This document shows positions 40,934-49,669 of a DNA stretch of 64,000 nucleotides, piece by piece. A program made the translations under genes and the position numbers. The stretch covers positions 4,402,001 to 4,466,000 of the forward strand of contig NZ_CP029194.1 of assembly GCF_008642375.1 (NCBI RefSeq). The letters run 5' to 3'. A model generated the notes under the pieces. It was not told the DNA's origin. It saw nothing but the letters and a program-made list of their open reading frames with translations, and made no database searches. The stretch comes from Streptomyces venezuelae (lineage in GTDB: Bacteria > Actinomycetota > Actinomycetes > Streptomycetales > Streptomycetaceae). Every line of letters starts with the position of its first letter. The first letter of the stretch is position 1.

Positions 40934-40954
40934 CGGCAGGACGAGTGGGCGTTC

Positions 40955-42784
40955 TTAGAACGCGGCCTCGTCCAGGTCCATCACCGAGTTGTCGACGGCC
41001 TCGGCCAGCGCGCGCTCGGCGGAGACGCCCGGCAGGACGTTGGCGGCGAAGAACTTCGCGGCCGCGATCTTGCCCTGGTAGAAGGGGACGTCCTTGGCGC
41101 CGGCGCCCTCGGCGAGCTTCTCGGCGGCGACGGCGGCACCGCGCAGGAGCAGGTAGCCGACGACGACGTCGCCGGAGGCGAGCAGCAGGCGGGTGGTGTT
41201 CAGGCCGACCTTGTAGATGTTCTTGACGTCCTCGCCGGTGGCGGTGAGGTCGGTGATCATCGTGCCGACGATGGCCTCCAGGTCGACGGCGGCCTTGGCG
41301 AGCGCGTCACGCGCGCCGGCCAGGTCGTCGCCGCCGGTGCCGACCGCGAGGAACTTCTTGATCTCCTCGGAGAGGGCGTTCAGGGCCGCGCCCTGGTCGC
41401 GGACGATCTTCCGGAAGAAGAAGTCCTGGCCCTGGATGGCCGTGGTGCCCTCGTAGAGGGTGTCGATCTTGGCGTCCCGGATGTACTGCTCGATCGGGTA
41501 CTCCTGGAGGAAGCCGGAGCCGCCGAAGGTCTGGAGCGACTGCGCGAGCTGCTCGTAGCCCTTCTCGGAGCCGTATCCCTTGACGATCGGGAGCAGCAGG
41601 TCGTTCAGGCCGTGCAGCGCCTTGGCGTCCTCGCCGGCCGCTTCCTTGATCGCGATCTCGTCCTGCACGGAGGCCGTGTAGAGGACGAGGGAGCGCATGC
41701 CCTCGGCGTACGCCTTCTGCGTCATCAGCGAGCGGCGGACGTCGGGGTGGTGCGTGATGGTGACCTTGGGGGCGGCCTTGTCCATGAAGTTGGCCAGGTC
41801 GGTGCCCTGGACGCGCTCCTTGGCGTACTCCAGGGCGTTGAGGTAGCCCGTGGAGAGGGTGGAGATCGCCTTCGTGCCGACCATCATGCGGGCGAACTCG
41901 ATGATGAGGAACATCTGGCGGATGCCCTCGTGCTTGTCGCCGATGAGCCAGCCCTTGGCGGGGTGCTGGTCGCCGAAGGTCATCTCGCACGTGTTGGAGG
42001 CCTTGAGGCCCATCTTGTGCTCGACGTTCGTCGCGTAGACGCCGTTGCGCTCGCCCAGCTCGCCGGTCTCCCAGTCGAACTCGTACTTCGGGACGAGGAA
42101 GAGGGAGAGGCCCTTGGTGCCGGGGCCGGCACCCTCGGGGCGGGCGAGGACGTAGTGGAGGATGTTCTCCTCCATGTCGTGCTCACCGGAGGTGATGAAG
42201 CGCTTCACGCCCTCGATGTGCCAGGAGCCGTCCTCCTGCTGGACGGCCTTGGTGCGGCCGGCGCCGACGTCGGAGCCGGCGTCGGGCTCGGTGAGGACCA
42301 TGGTGGAGCCCCAGCGCTTCTCGACCGCGATCTGCGCGATCTTCTTCTGGGCCTCGTTGCCCTCGTTGTAGAGGACGCCGGCGAAGGCCGGGCCGGAGGA
42401 GTACATCCAGATGGCCGGGTTCGAGCCGAGGAGCAGCTCGGCGTAGGCCCAGACGAGGGAGCGCGGGGAGACGGTGCCGCCGATGCCCTCGGGGATGCCG
42501 AGGCGCCAGTACTCGGAGTCCATGAAGGCCTTGTAGGACTTCTTGAAGGACGCCGGGACGGGGGCGGTGTTGGTCTCCGGGTCGAAGACCGGCGGGTTGC
42601 GGTCGGCGTCGGCGAAGGAGTCCGCGAGCTCGTTCTCGGCGAGACGGCGGATCTCGTCGAGGATGCTCTTGGCGGTCTCGACGTCCATCTCCTCGAACGG
42701 ACCGGTGCCGTACACCTTGTCGCGGCCGAGGACCTCGAAGAGGTTGAACTCGATGTCGCGGAGATTCGACTTGTAGTGCCCCAT
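40955..42784 (-). CDS. Acyl-CoA dehydrogenase, long FadE5-type
   Basis: The flavoenzyme has 609 residues, well above the usual 380, with an N-terminal extension (MGHYKSNLRDIEFNLFEVLG) and a C-terminal helical extension. The FAD/substrate loop VLTEPDAGSDVGAG (about 190-203), the segment RFITSGEHDM and the FAD signature QTFGGSGFLQEYPIEQ are present, and the catalytic base segment EGTTAIQGQD follows. This architecture is the mycobacterial FadE5-like branch of beta-oxidation. ATG 42784 was chosen because MGHYKSNLRD is the conserved start. Two ACCGGT sites upstream suggest control by a TetR-type fatty-acid regulator. Confidence 0.9.
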   Translation of the reverse strand: MGHYKSNLRDIEFNLFEVLGRDKVYGTGPFEEMDVETAKSILDEIRRLAENELADSFADADRNPPVFDPETNTAPVPASFKKSYKAFMDSEYWRLGIPEGIGGTVSPRSLVWAYAELLLGSNPAIWMYSSGPAFAGVLYNEGNEAQKKIAQIAVEKRWGSTMVLTEPDAGSDVGAGRTKAVQQEDGSWHIEGVKRFITSGEHDMEENILHYVLARPEGAGPGTKGLSLFLVPKYEFDWETGELGERNGVYATNVEHKMGLKASNTCEMTFGDQHPAKGWLIGDKHEGIRQMFLIIEFARMMVGTKAISTLSTGYLNALEYAKERVQGTDLANFMDKAAPKVTITHHPDVRRSLMTQKAYAEGMRSLVLYTASVQDEIAIKEAAGEDAKALHGLNDLLLPIVKGYGSEKGYEQLAQSLQTFGGSGFLQEYPIEQYIRDAKIDTLYEGTTAIQGQDFFFRKIVRDQGAALNALSEEIKKFLAVGTGGDDLAGARDALAKAAVDLEAIVGTMITDLTATGEDVKNIYKVGLNTTRLLLASGDVVVGYLLLRGAAVAAEKLAEGAGAKDVPFYQGKIAAAKFFAANVLPGVSAERALAEAVDNSVMDLDEAAF

Positions 42785-42844
42785 GGCGACGGCTCCGTAA
42801 GGCTCGGGGAGGCGGATGTCCGGAATGCGCGCGTCGGGTGCTCG

Positions 42845-42895
42845 TACTACCGGTGAGTAGCCCACGCTTCTCTACGATGATGCTACCCACCGGTA
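42845..42895. promoter_or_regulatory. Two TetR-type operator sites upstream of the acyl-CoA dehydrogenase
   Basis: The site at 42845-42859, read on the minus strand, is TACTCACCGGTAGTA. The site at 42884-42898, on the plus strand, is TACCCACCGGTAATA. Twelve or thirteen of 15 positions agree and each has the ACCGGT core. They flank the region where the promoter of the dehydrogenase should be. Confidence 0.7.
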
Positions 42896-42943
42896 ATAAG
42901 AGCAACCCCTATCCGGGGATCTGTGACACGAGCCGCAGAAAAA

Positions 42944-42969
42944 GGGCCCGGGGCATGTGCCCCGGGCCT
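42944..42969 (-). terminator. Terminator of the lipoprotein-hydrolase operon
   Basis: An 11-bp perfect inverted repeat, GGCCCGGGGCA, with loop TG is followed on the minus strand by a GA-rich tract. It sits 33 bases beyond the lipoprotein stop. Confidence 0.75.
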
Positions 42970-43001
42970 CCTTCGTCCTCGCTGAGGATCAGCGAAGATC
43001 C

Positions 43002-43574
43002 TCAGTACAGACCCTTCAGGTCCGTCCCCTCGGGCGCGCGGAAGCAGCCGGAGACGACGCTGACGCCGATCAGGTTCTTCTTCTTCGGGTCCGTGCTGCC
43101 GACCCACAGCTCCGCCTTGACGGCGAAGTGCTCCTTCTCGGACTCCGCGAGCAGCTCCAGGCTCTTGGCCTTGCTGTTGTTCGGGCCGTACGAGACCACC
43201 TTCCAGCCCTTGGCGGGCAGCGCCTGCCGGAGCCGCTCGAAGCCCTGCTTCAGCTCCTCCTCGGAGACGCCGTACACCGACCAGGGGTGGCGGATCTTGA
43301 AGAGGTGCTCACGGTCCTCCGGGCAGGTGGAGGCGCCCGGACCGACCGGGGTGGACGTGGCGCCCGGCAGCCCGATCATGTCGAAGATCTGGCTGGAGAC
43401 CTCCTTCGTCCGCTTCCTGGCATCCGCGACGTCGAGGGTCGTGGGGGTGTAGCCGAGGTCGTCGGAGCCGCCGGCGTCGTTCATGGAGCATCCCGTCGCG
43501 AGGGTGGTGAGGCAGAGGAGGAGGGCGCCGAGCGCCGCGCCACGGACTCTGGTGGGGTGGTTGCGGATGGTCAT
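43002..43574 (-). CDS. Lipoprotein of unknown function (last gene of the WXG/hydrolase trio)
   Basis: The 190-residue protein has a signal peptide and a lipobox LATGC (about 25-29), so it is predicted to be lipid-anchored outside the membrane. The mature part contains VADARKRTKEVSSQIFDMIG and a second Cys pair (CPEDREHL, VVSGCFRAPEG). ATG 43574 shares one base with the stop of the upstream hydrolase, so the two are co-translated. A small lipoprotein after a secreted-effector-like gene is the usual position of an immunity protein, but that role here is inference. Confidence 0.72.
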   Translation of the reverse strand: MTIRNHPTRVRGAALGALLLCLTTLATGCSMNDAGGSDDLGYTPTTLDVADARKRTKEVSSQIFDMIGLPGATSTPVGPGASTCPEDREHLFKIRHPWSVYGVSEEELKQGFERLRQALPAKGWKVVSYGPNNSKAKSLELLAESEKEHFAVKAELWVGSTDPKKKNLIGVSVVSGCFRAPEGTDLKGLY

Positions 43575-45358
43575 CAGTCGTCCTCGTTCACCTTGTCGTA
43601 CTCGCCGATCACGACCTTCGCCTGGTTCGAGAGACTCTCCGAGTCCCTCTCCCAGTACGAGGTGTGACCGCTGGTGTCCACGTCCATCCGGTGCGCCCCG
43701 AACAGCTCGTCCGACGGCACGGTCTGCACGTATCCGGCGTTGTACGGAACGCCGTTCCAGGTCTCGACGCCCCATGTGTAGCCGCCGAGCCCGGCGAGCT
43801 TGCCGCCCGCCGGCACCACGTCGCTCGTCGCGGCCGCGGACCACACGTGGTCCGCGCCGACGTCGAGGTCCTCGGCCCTGCCGGTGAGCATGCCGGGGCT
43901 GCCTACCGCCACGATGTCGTCGGCTGCCAGATCGCCCTTGTTGGAGGCGTCGCCGACGACGGTCGACCCGTAGCTGTGCCCGATGATCGTCGTGTGGCTC
44001 TCGTCCGGGCCGCCCTGCGCGGTCTCCAGGCCGTCCATGAACCGGAGCAGCTTGGGCGAGCCGTTGTACGCGTAGTCCTTCTGCGTGGCGTCGGTCGCGA
44101 CCGACTGCGGAGCCTCGTAACCGAACCAGGTGATGGTGGAGACGTTCGAACCCGGCGACAGGGCCTGGGTCTCGCGCCACATGTCGGTCATCCGGCTGAT
44201 GTCCTCGTCGAAGTCCTTCAGGTTCGTCGTCGTGCCCGGCACGTAGACGGCGGTGTGGTCGGCGGTGTCGGGGTTGCCGTTGGCGATGATCGCCCGGCCG
44301 ATCCCCTCCTTGTCGTAGCCGAGGAGGTACGCCTCCGGCAGGCCCCCCTCGCCCGTGGCGTCGAAGCGGGCCTGGATCGAGTCACTGCCCCTGAGCTGCT
44401 CCTTCAGCCGCTCCTGGTCCTTCTGCCACTGCTTGTACTCGGGGCTGAGGACCGCGGCGGGGTAGCTGCCGTTCGGGTTCGGGATGTACTGGTTCGGCGC
44501 GGGCTTGTTCAGGTCCGTCTGGATCTGCGCCCTGGTCTCGGCGAAGACCGTCCGGTTGGCGTCGTCGCGGACCGAGGACGGGAGGCCGTCCAGGGCGCCG
44601 ACGGAGGCCGGGTAGAGCGTGGCGTACTCGTCGCGCTGCTCCTGGCTGAGGCCGTTCCACCAGTCGGCGTTCTCCTTGGCGGACTTGCCGTGCGGGATCC
44701 GGTCGTCGTCGGCGTACTTCCCGGCGGCCTGCTGGAGCGCCTTGGTGTCGGCGGCGGCGTCGACGAGGTCCGCGGCGCTGACGTCGAGGCCGGGGCCGGC
44801 CTTCAGCCTGCGCAGGGCGCCGGCGTAGCGGCCGTCGATCTCGGTGGCCTCGCGGACGGCGTCGCCGATGCGCTGGGCGATGTCCTCGGCCTTGCCCTTG
44901 TTGGCGTCGGGGCTGCCGACCCCCTCGCCCTTGCCGGGCGCGAGCGGGACGGGTGCGCCGTGCTCGGCGGTGTTGCTGCCGGGGGCGAGGACGAAGGAGT
45001 CGGTCGGGTACTCCACCGAACCGTCGGGCTTCACCGTGAACTTGAGGTTCTCGGCGTCCTCGAGCGCCTGCTTCAGCTTCCGCTGCGGGGCCGCGAGCTC
45101 CGAGGCGAGCCCGTTGAGCGCGGTGCGGATCAGTCCGCACTCGGTGTGCAGGTACTGGTAGTTGCGGGAGAGCTGCTGGACGTCGGCGCCCGCCTTGGTG
45201 GCGGTCTCGCCCTTCTGCGTGTCGTGGATTCTCGCGAACATGCCGTTGTCGACACGGTCCTTGTCCGCGTTGGCGCGGGAGCTGACCTTGCCCCAGCCGT
45301 CGGCGGCGTCCGCGTACTCGTCGAGCTTCACGTCGCGCAGTTGCTGCCAGGTGGGCAC
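43574..45358 (-). CDS. DUF1023 alpha/beta hydrolase with WXG100-like N-terminal helices
   Basis: The 594-residue protein has a helical N-terminus (about 1-130, WQQLRDVKLDEYADAADGWG then heptad-like helices). This recalls WXG100/LXG modules, the signals of type VII secreted effectors. The C-terminal half (about 345-575) is an alpha/beta hydrolase of the DUF1023 type with GHSYGS (nucleophile Ser462) and a candidate His in GAHRMDVDTSGHTSYW. A long acidic linker joins the two. GTG 45358 lies 4 bases after the upstream WXG-like gene. Lipase, esterase or phospholipase activity is likely; the target is unknown. Confidence 0.75.
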   Translation of the reverse strand: MPTWQQLRDVKLDEYADAADGWGKVSSRANADKDRVDNGMFARIHDTQKGETATKAGADVQQLSRNYQYLHTECGLIRTALNGLASELAAPQRKLKQALEDAENLKFTVKPDGSVEYPTDSFVLAPGSNTAEHGAPVPLAPGKGEGVGSPDANKGKAEDIAQRIGDAVREATEIDGRYAGALRRLKAGPGLDVSAADLVDAAADTKALQQAAGKYADDDRIPHGKSAKENADWWNGLSQEQRDEYATLYPASVGALDGLPSSVRDDANRTVFAETRAQIQTDLNKPAPNQYIPNPNGSYPAAVLSPEYKQWQKDQERLKEQLRGSDSIQARFDATGEGGLPEAYLLGYDKEGIGRAIIANGNPDTADHTAVYVPGTTTNLKDFDEDISRMTDMWRETQALSPGSNVSTITWFGYEAPQSVATDATQKDYAYNGSPKLLRFMDGLETAQGGPDESHTTIIGHSYGSTVVGDASNKGDLAADDIVAVGSPGMLTGRAEDLDVGADHVWSAAATSDVVPAGGKLAGLGGYTWGVETWNGVPYNAGYVQTVPSDELFGAHRMDVDTSGHTSYWERDSESLSNQAKVVIGEYDKVNEDD

Positions 45359-45362
45359 GGGC

Positions 45363-45851
45363 TCAGCCTTCCTTCTGCGCGGGGCTCTGGGCGGGGTTCT
45401 GCGCGGGAGCCGGCGCCTCGGCGGCGATCTTCCGCTTCGTGGCGTCCTCGCGTTCGCCGAAGTCGCGGCCCGCGCTCTTCAGGGCGCCCTCCAGGCGGCC
45501 GCACTCGTCGCGTACGGCGGTGAGGCGGGCCTTCCAGGTGCCGAGGATCTCCGTGAGGGCGCCGGAGGAGTCGAAGCCGGCGGTGCCGGCGGCGTAGCCC
45601 TCGTTCGCGGTGTCGAGGTCGGTGAGGGACATGGCGGTGGAGGCACGCAGCTCGCCGGCGGTGTTCCCGGCCTGGTGCCACGGGCTCTCGTCGGCCTTCA
45701 GGTTCGCGTCGCCGCCGCCGGGGCCGGCGGCGGGCACGCCCGCGAGGGTCATCGCCGCGGGCCGTCCGGGCGCTCCTGGCTGTCCGGCCTGTCCGTGTCC
45801 GGGCGGTGCGGTTCCGCCGAACAGCTCTTCCCAAGTGGCGTTCAGCGCCAT
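45363..45851 (-). CDS. WXG100-like small protein
   Basis: The 162-residue protein has a Gly/Pro-rich N-terminus (about 1-50) and then two amphipathic helices (about 55-95, 97-140) that contain GTWKARLTAVRDECGRL, consistent with a WXG100-like helical hairpin. An Ala/Pro/Gln tail (APAQNPAQSPAQ) follows. ATG 45851 is clear. The DUF1023 gene is 4 bases downstream. It may be the partner or chaperone with which the hydrolase is exported. Confidence 0.6.
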   Translation of the reverse strand: MALNATWEELFGGTAPPGHGQAGQPGAPGRPAAMTLAGVPAAGPGGGDANLKADESPWHQAGNTAGELRASTAMSLTDLDTANEGYAAGTAGFDSSGALTEILGTWKARLTAVRDECGRLEGALKSAGRDFGEREDATKRKIAAEAPAPAQNPAQSPAQKEG

Positions 45852-46007
45852 GTTCCACCCCCGTGGTGACCGGATTTTGCTTCCGCGAACCTAGCAAGAG
45901 GCGGTGCCGCGCACGAAAACGCGTACGAACGCGGGCGAGCGGCTGGCCGAGCCCCGAGTCACCCCTGCGCAGTACTGCGACCACCCCCGGGTCGCTAGGC
46001 TGGCCCC

Positions 46008-46502
46008 ATGTACGGCTACGAGCAGAATCCGGGTGCCCAGCAGCAGTACGCCCCGCCGCAGCAGGGCGGGATGCAGGCCGGGATGCAGGGAGGCATGCAG
46101 GGCGGGTACGCGCAGCAGCAGCCCCCGCTCTACCCCGAGCCGTCGCCGCCCTCCCTCGCCGACGCCGTACGCGCCTTCACGACCGGCACCCTCGCCCCCG
46201 AGGACTTCCAGCAGATCTTCGCGACGTCGAAGGTCTACTGCCCGCGCGGCGACAACCCCGGCTTCCTGGCCCTGCACAACACCCAGCAGCCGGTGATCCC
46301 GATGTTCACCACGCTCAAGGAGCTGCGGCGGTACGCGGGCAAGGAGTCGAAGTACTTCGTCATCACCGGCGCCGAGGTGATCGACCTGCTGCCGACCGGC
46401 TACGGCTTCGTCCTCGACATGGAGGGCGACCACCGCATGGTCTTCGACGCCAAGGCCGTGGAGCAGATGGTCGACTACGCGATGCGCCGGATGTACGGCT
46501 GA
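46008..46502 (+). CDS. SseB-family protein
   Basis: The 164-residue protein starts with a Gln/Gly/Met/Tyr-rich leader (about 1-45, with repeated GGMQAGMQGGMQGG). An SseB N-terminal-type domain follows (about 50-160; LAPEDFQQIFATSKVYCPRG, AEVIDLLPTGYGFVLD). SseB proteins are alpha/beta proteins of unclear role, reported in enhanced serine sensitivity in E. coli. ATG 46008 is the conserved start. A hairpin follows. Confidence 0.75.
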   Translation: MYGYEQNPGAQQQYAPPQQGGMQAGMQGGMQGGYAQQQPPLYPEPSPPSLADAVRAFTTGTLAPEDFQQIFATSKVYCPRGDNPGFLALHNTQQPVIPMFTTLKELRRYAGKESKYFVITGAEVIDLLPTGYGFVLDMEGDHRMVFDAKAVEQMVDYAMRRMYG

Positions 46503-46524
46503 CCGACGCTGGTACGTGTGGGAG

Positions 46525-46550
46525 CGCCCGGGAGGAATTCCTCCCGGGCG
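46525..46550 (+). terminator. Terminator after the SseB-like gene
   Basis: A perfect 26-bp palindrome is formed by left half CGCCCGGGAGGAA and its complement with no loop bases; the outer GGA/TCC extends it. It follows the stop by 22 bases. Confidence 0.8.
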
Positions 46551-46572
46551 TTCCGCGTTCCAGGTGGCAGGA

Positions 46573-46588
46573 AGTTCATCGTTCAACT
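46573..46588. promoter_or_regulatory. Operator candidate upstream of pirin
   Basis: AGTTCATCGTTCAACT holds the direct repeat GTTCA-TC-GTTCA and is close to a palindrome (AGTT...AACT). It lies 40 bases above the pirin start in AT-richer DNA, consistent with a redox- or MarR-type regulator site. Confidence 0.4.
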
Positions 46589-46627
46589 AAAGTGGACGTA
46601 CAAGGTCGCACCCAAGGAGGTCCGGTC

Positions 46628-47590
46628 ATGCCCGCTGTGACTGTCGAGAACCCGCTCACCCTGCCGCGCGTCGCCGCCCCGGCCGATGCCGTCTCCCGCC
46701 CCGTGCTCGCCGTCACCACGGCACCGCAGGGCTTCGAGGGCGAGGGCTTCCCGGTGCGCCGGGCCTTCGCCGGAATCAACTACCAGTACCTCGACCCGTT
46801 CATCATGATGGACCAGATGGGAGAGGTGGAGTACGCCCCCGGCGAGCCCAAGGGCACGCCCTGGCACCCCCACCGCGGCTTCGAGACCGTCACCTACATC
46901 ATCGACGGGATCTTCGACCACCAGGACTCCAACGGCGGCGGCGGCACCATCACCAACGGCGACACCCAATGGATGACAGCGGGTAGCGGGCTGCTTCACA
47001 TCGAAGCCCCGCCGGAGTCCCTCGTCGTCAGCGGCGGACTCTTCCACGGCCTCCAGCTGTGGGTGAACCTGCCCGCCGCCGACAAGATGATGGCCCCCCG
47101 CTACCAGGACATCCGCGGCGGCCAGGTCCAGCTGCTGACCTCCCCCGACGGCGGCGCGCTGCTCCGCGTCATCGCGGGCGAGCTCGACGGCCACGACGGC
47201 CCCGGCATCACCCACACCCCGATCACGATGATCCACGCCACCCTGCGGCCCGGCGCCGAGATCAGCCTGCCGTGGCGCGACGACTTCAACGGCCTCGCGT
47301 ACGTCCTGGCCGGCCGCGGCACCGTCGGCGCCGAGCGCCGGCCCGTCCACATGGGCCAGACCGCCGTCTTCGGCAAGGGCGGCGCGCTCACGGTCCGCGC
47401 GGACGAGAAGCAGGACGGGCACACGCCGGACCTGGAGGTCGTTCTCCTCGGCGGACAGCCGATCCGCGAGCCCATGGCGCACTACGGTCCGTTCGTCATG
47501 AACACCCAGGCCGAACTCCGCCAGGCCTTCGAGGACTTCCAGGCGGGCCGCCTCGGCACGGTCCCGGCGGTCCACGGCATGGGCGAGTAG
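46628..47590 (+). CDS. Pirin-family protein
   Basis: The 320-residue bicupin has all four metal-type ligands in the N-terminal cupin: His80 and His82 (WHPHRGFETV), and His124 and Glu126 (LLHIEAP). Pirins bind iron and some show quercetinase activity; in Streptomyces related genes respond to oxidative stress. A C-terminal cupin occupies about 190-300. ATG 46628 has AAGGAGG upstream. Expression is probably inducible, given the palindromic site 40 bases upstream. Confidence 0.88.
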   Translation: MPAVTVENPLTLPRVAAPADAVSRPVLAVTTAPQGFEGEGFPVRRAFAGINYQYLDPFIMMDQMGEVEYAPGEPKGTPWHPHRGFETVTYIIDGIFDHQDSNGGGGTITNGDTQWMTAGSGLLHIEAPPESLVVSGGLFHGLQLWVNLPAADKMMAPRYQDIRGGQVQLLTSPDGGALLRVIAGELDGHDGPGITHTPITMIHATLRPGAEISLPWRDDFNGLAYVLAGRGTVGAERRPVHMGQTAVFGKGGALTVRADEKQDGHTPDLEVVLLGGQPIREPMAHYGPFVMNTQAELRQAFEDFQAGRLGTVPAVHGMGE

Positions 47591-47650
47591 CCGGACGTAC
47601 GCCGGACGCACGCCGGTACGAGGCCCGCTGACGAAGCCCGCCGACGGTCG

Positions 47651-47722
47651 CCGACGGGGTCTCGGACGGGGTCTCGTACGGGGTTCCGACGGCGTCCCTG
47701 ACGGGGTCGCTGACGGAGCGTC
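47651..47722. repeat. 12-bp tandem repeat array upstream of the AI-2E-type gene
   Basis: Six consecutive 12-bp units based on CCGACGGGGTCT are visible. The first two differ at one base; the later four are degenerate. They lie between pirin and the transporter gene and encode nothing supported. Confidence 0.7.
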
Positions 47723-47778
47723 ACCCGTACGGCCGTCAGCGCGCGACGACACGCCGACGGGCGTGGTCCGGTGGACAG

Positions 47779-48840
47779 GTGCAGACGACCAGAGCGCCTC
47801 TCCTCCCCGAACCCGCCCGTCGCTTCGCCGCCTGGTGCGTCGTCCTGCTGCTGGCCGCTGCGCTCGCCGCCCTCGGCATCTGGCTGTGCATCGTCTTCCA
47901 GACCGCCGTCACCCCCGTCCTCCTCGCGATCCTCGGCACCGCCCTCCTCCGGCCGCTCTACCGCCGCCTGCTCCGTGTGAGGGTGCGGAAGTCGCTCGCC
48001 GCCGCGCTCACCGTCGCCGCCGTCGTCGCGGTCGTCGGTGGCGCCACGTACATCGTCGTCCTCGCGCTCATCGAGACCGGCGACCAGATCGTCGCCTCGC
48101 TGCGGCAGGCCGCCACCGACATCGCCGAGCACCTCGGCGCGGCCGGAACCTCCCTCGACGACATCGCCAAGAACGCCGAGGGGCTCCTCAAGCGGTTCGG
48201 CGGCACCGCCGCCTCCGGGGTGATCAGCGGGCTCAGCGTCGTCGCCGAGATGATGGCCACCGCCGTCCTCGCCCTGCTCCTGATCTTCTTCTTCCTGAAG
48301 GACTCCGACCGGGCCATGGGCGCCCTGCGCTCCCTCGCCCCCCGCGACACCGGCGACACCGCGGAGGCCATGGCCCGCCGGGCCTTCGAGGCCGTCGAGG
48401 GGTACATGCGGGGCACGACCTTCGTCGCCCTCGTCGACGCGGTCATCATCGGCATCGGACTGCTCGTCCTCGACGTGCCCGGCGCGGTGGGACTCGCCGC
48501 GCTCGTCTTCGTCACCGCCTACATCCCGTACCTCGGCGCCTTCCTCTCCGGCGCCGTCGCCGTCCTGGTCGCCCTCGCCGACCGGGGCTTCGTCATCGCG
48601 CTGTGGGTGCTCGGCATCGTCCTCGCCGTCCAGGTCCTGGAGGGCAACGTCCTCCAGCCCTTCGTCCAGAGCAAGACCGTGCAGATGCACCCGGCCGCGG
48701 TCCTGCTCGCGATCACGGCGGGCGCGTCCGTCGCGGGCATCCTGGGCATGCTGCTCGCCGTACCGCTCACGGCCGCCGCGACCGGCGTCCTCCACGAGCT
48801 GCGCTCGCGGTACGGCGCGCCACGCGTCGGCACCCCGTAG
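47779..48840 (+). CDS. AI-2E transporter-family membrane protein
   Basis: The 353-residue protein has about eight TMs: two at the N-terminus (about 18-58), one near 72-93, a charged external/cytoplasmic segment (about 95-150), then TMs from about 155 to 340. The LKDSDRAMG segment and a conserved EGNVLQPFVQSKTVQ motif (about 290-305) are typical of the TqsA/PerM family. These export autoinducer-2 or act as Na+/H+ antiporters. GTG 47779 follows the repeat array. Confidence 0.84.
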   Translation: MQTTRAPLLPEPARRFAAWCVVLLLAAALAALGIWLCIVFQTAVTPVLLAILGTALLRPLYRRLLRVRVRKSLAAALTVAAVVAVVGGATYIVVLALIETGDQIVASLRQAATDIAEHLGAAGTSLDDIAKNAEGLLKRFGGTAASGVISGLSVVAEMMATAVLALLLIFFFLKDSDRAMGALRSLAPRDTGDTAEAMARRAFEAVEGYMRGTTFVALVDAVIIGIGLLVLDVPGAVGLAALVFVTAYIPYLGAFLSGAVAVLVALADRGFVIALWVLGIVLAVQVLEGNVLQPFVQSKTVQMHPAAVLLAITAGASVAGILGMLLAVPLTAAATGVLHELRSRYGAPRVGTP

Positions 48841-48853
48841 CGCCGGACACCCC

Positions 48854-49669
48854 CTAGGCGGCCGCCATCCCGCCCACCTCGAAGGAGGCGAGCATCTGCT
48901 CCAGGGCCGCCTGGTCGGGCCCCACGAACGGGTCGGAGTCCGGGGCCATCGCGATCGTCTCCAGCATCCGGTCGGTCATCCGCACGGCCGGCGGCAGATG
49001 CGTGCACAGCACGATCTCCGGATTCATCTCCCGCAGCGGCGCGATCGTCGCCCGGTACTTCTCCGCGTCCACGATGTGCACCCACGGGCTGTCGAGCGTC
49101 GCCCACAGCAGCTGCGTACCCCGCAGCTCCTCCGGCTTGAGGTCGCTCGCGTGCCCGCTCTCCGCGATCTCCTGGCTCGGCATGGGGCCGCCGAAGCAGT
49201 CGGAGCTGAAGCAGATCCGGGTCCTGTCGTCGTAGAAGCCGACGGTGGCGGGGCTGTCGAAGAGGGGCGGCCGGAAGGCGTGCAGGGTGCGGTCGCCGAC
49301 GTCGAGGGACTGGCCGGGGTTGAGGAAGTACACCCGGTCCATGGGCAGCGCACGCTCGGTCATCATGATGCCGAAGCCGATGAAGGTCGTGATCACGCGC
49401 GCGTCCGGGGCCGCGTCGAGCAGGTCGAAGATCCCGCCCGTGTGGTCGCGGTCGGGGTGGGTGAGCCAGATCCAGCGCACGTCGGCCGGGTCCATGACCT
49501 CGCCGAGTGACGTGAGGAAGTCACGGTCCTCGACGGAGAGGCCGGTGTCGACGACGACCGGTTCGGCGGCGGTCAGGACGTAGGCGTTGACGGGGATGTG
49601 GCCGACCCCCGGGGCTTCGAGGCTGTCGGCGATCACAGTGGTGTCGCTGCCGACCTTGTGGATGTCCAT
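48854..49669 (-). CDS. MBL-fold metallo-hydrolase
   Basis: The 271-residue protein has the metal-binding HPDRDH motif, with His71, Asp73, Asp75 and His76, plus Asp in SSDCFGG and a late His in LCTHLPPAVR. Asp in place of the second metal His recalls the HxExDH of flavodiiron-type MBL domains. The protein has no flavodoxin domain and the substrate is unknown. ATG 49669 is clear. It converges with the AI-2E-type gene. Confidence 0.83.
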   Translation of the reverse strand: MDIHKVGSDTTVIADSLEAPGVGHIPVNAYVLTAAEPVVVDTGLSVEDRDFLTSLGEVMDPADVRWIWLTHPDRDHTGGIFDLLDAAPDARVITTFIGFGIMMTERALPMDRVYFLNPGQSLDVGDRTLHAFRPPLFDSPATVGFYDDRTRICFSSDCFGGPMPSQEIAESGHASDLKPEELRGTQLLWATLDSPWVHIVDAEKYRATIAPLREMNPEIVLCTHLPPAVRMTDRMLETIAMAPDSDPFVGPDQAALEQMLASFEVGGMAAA

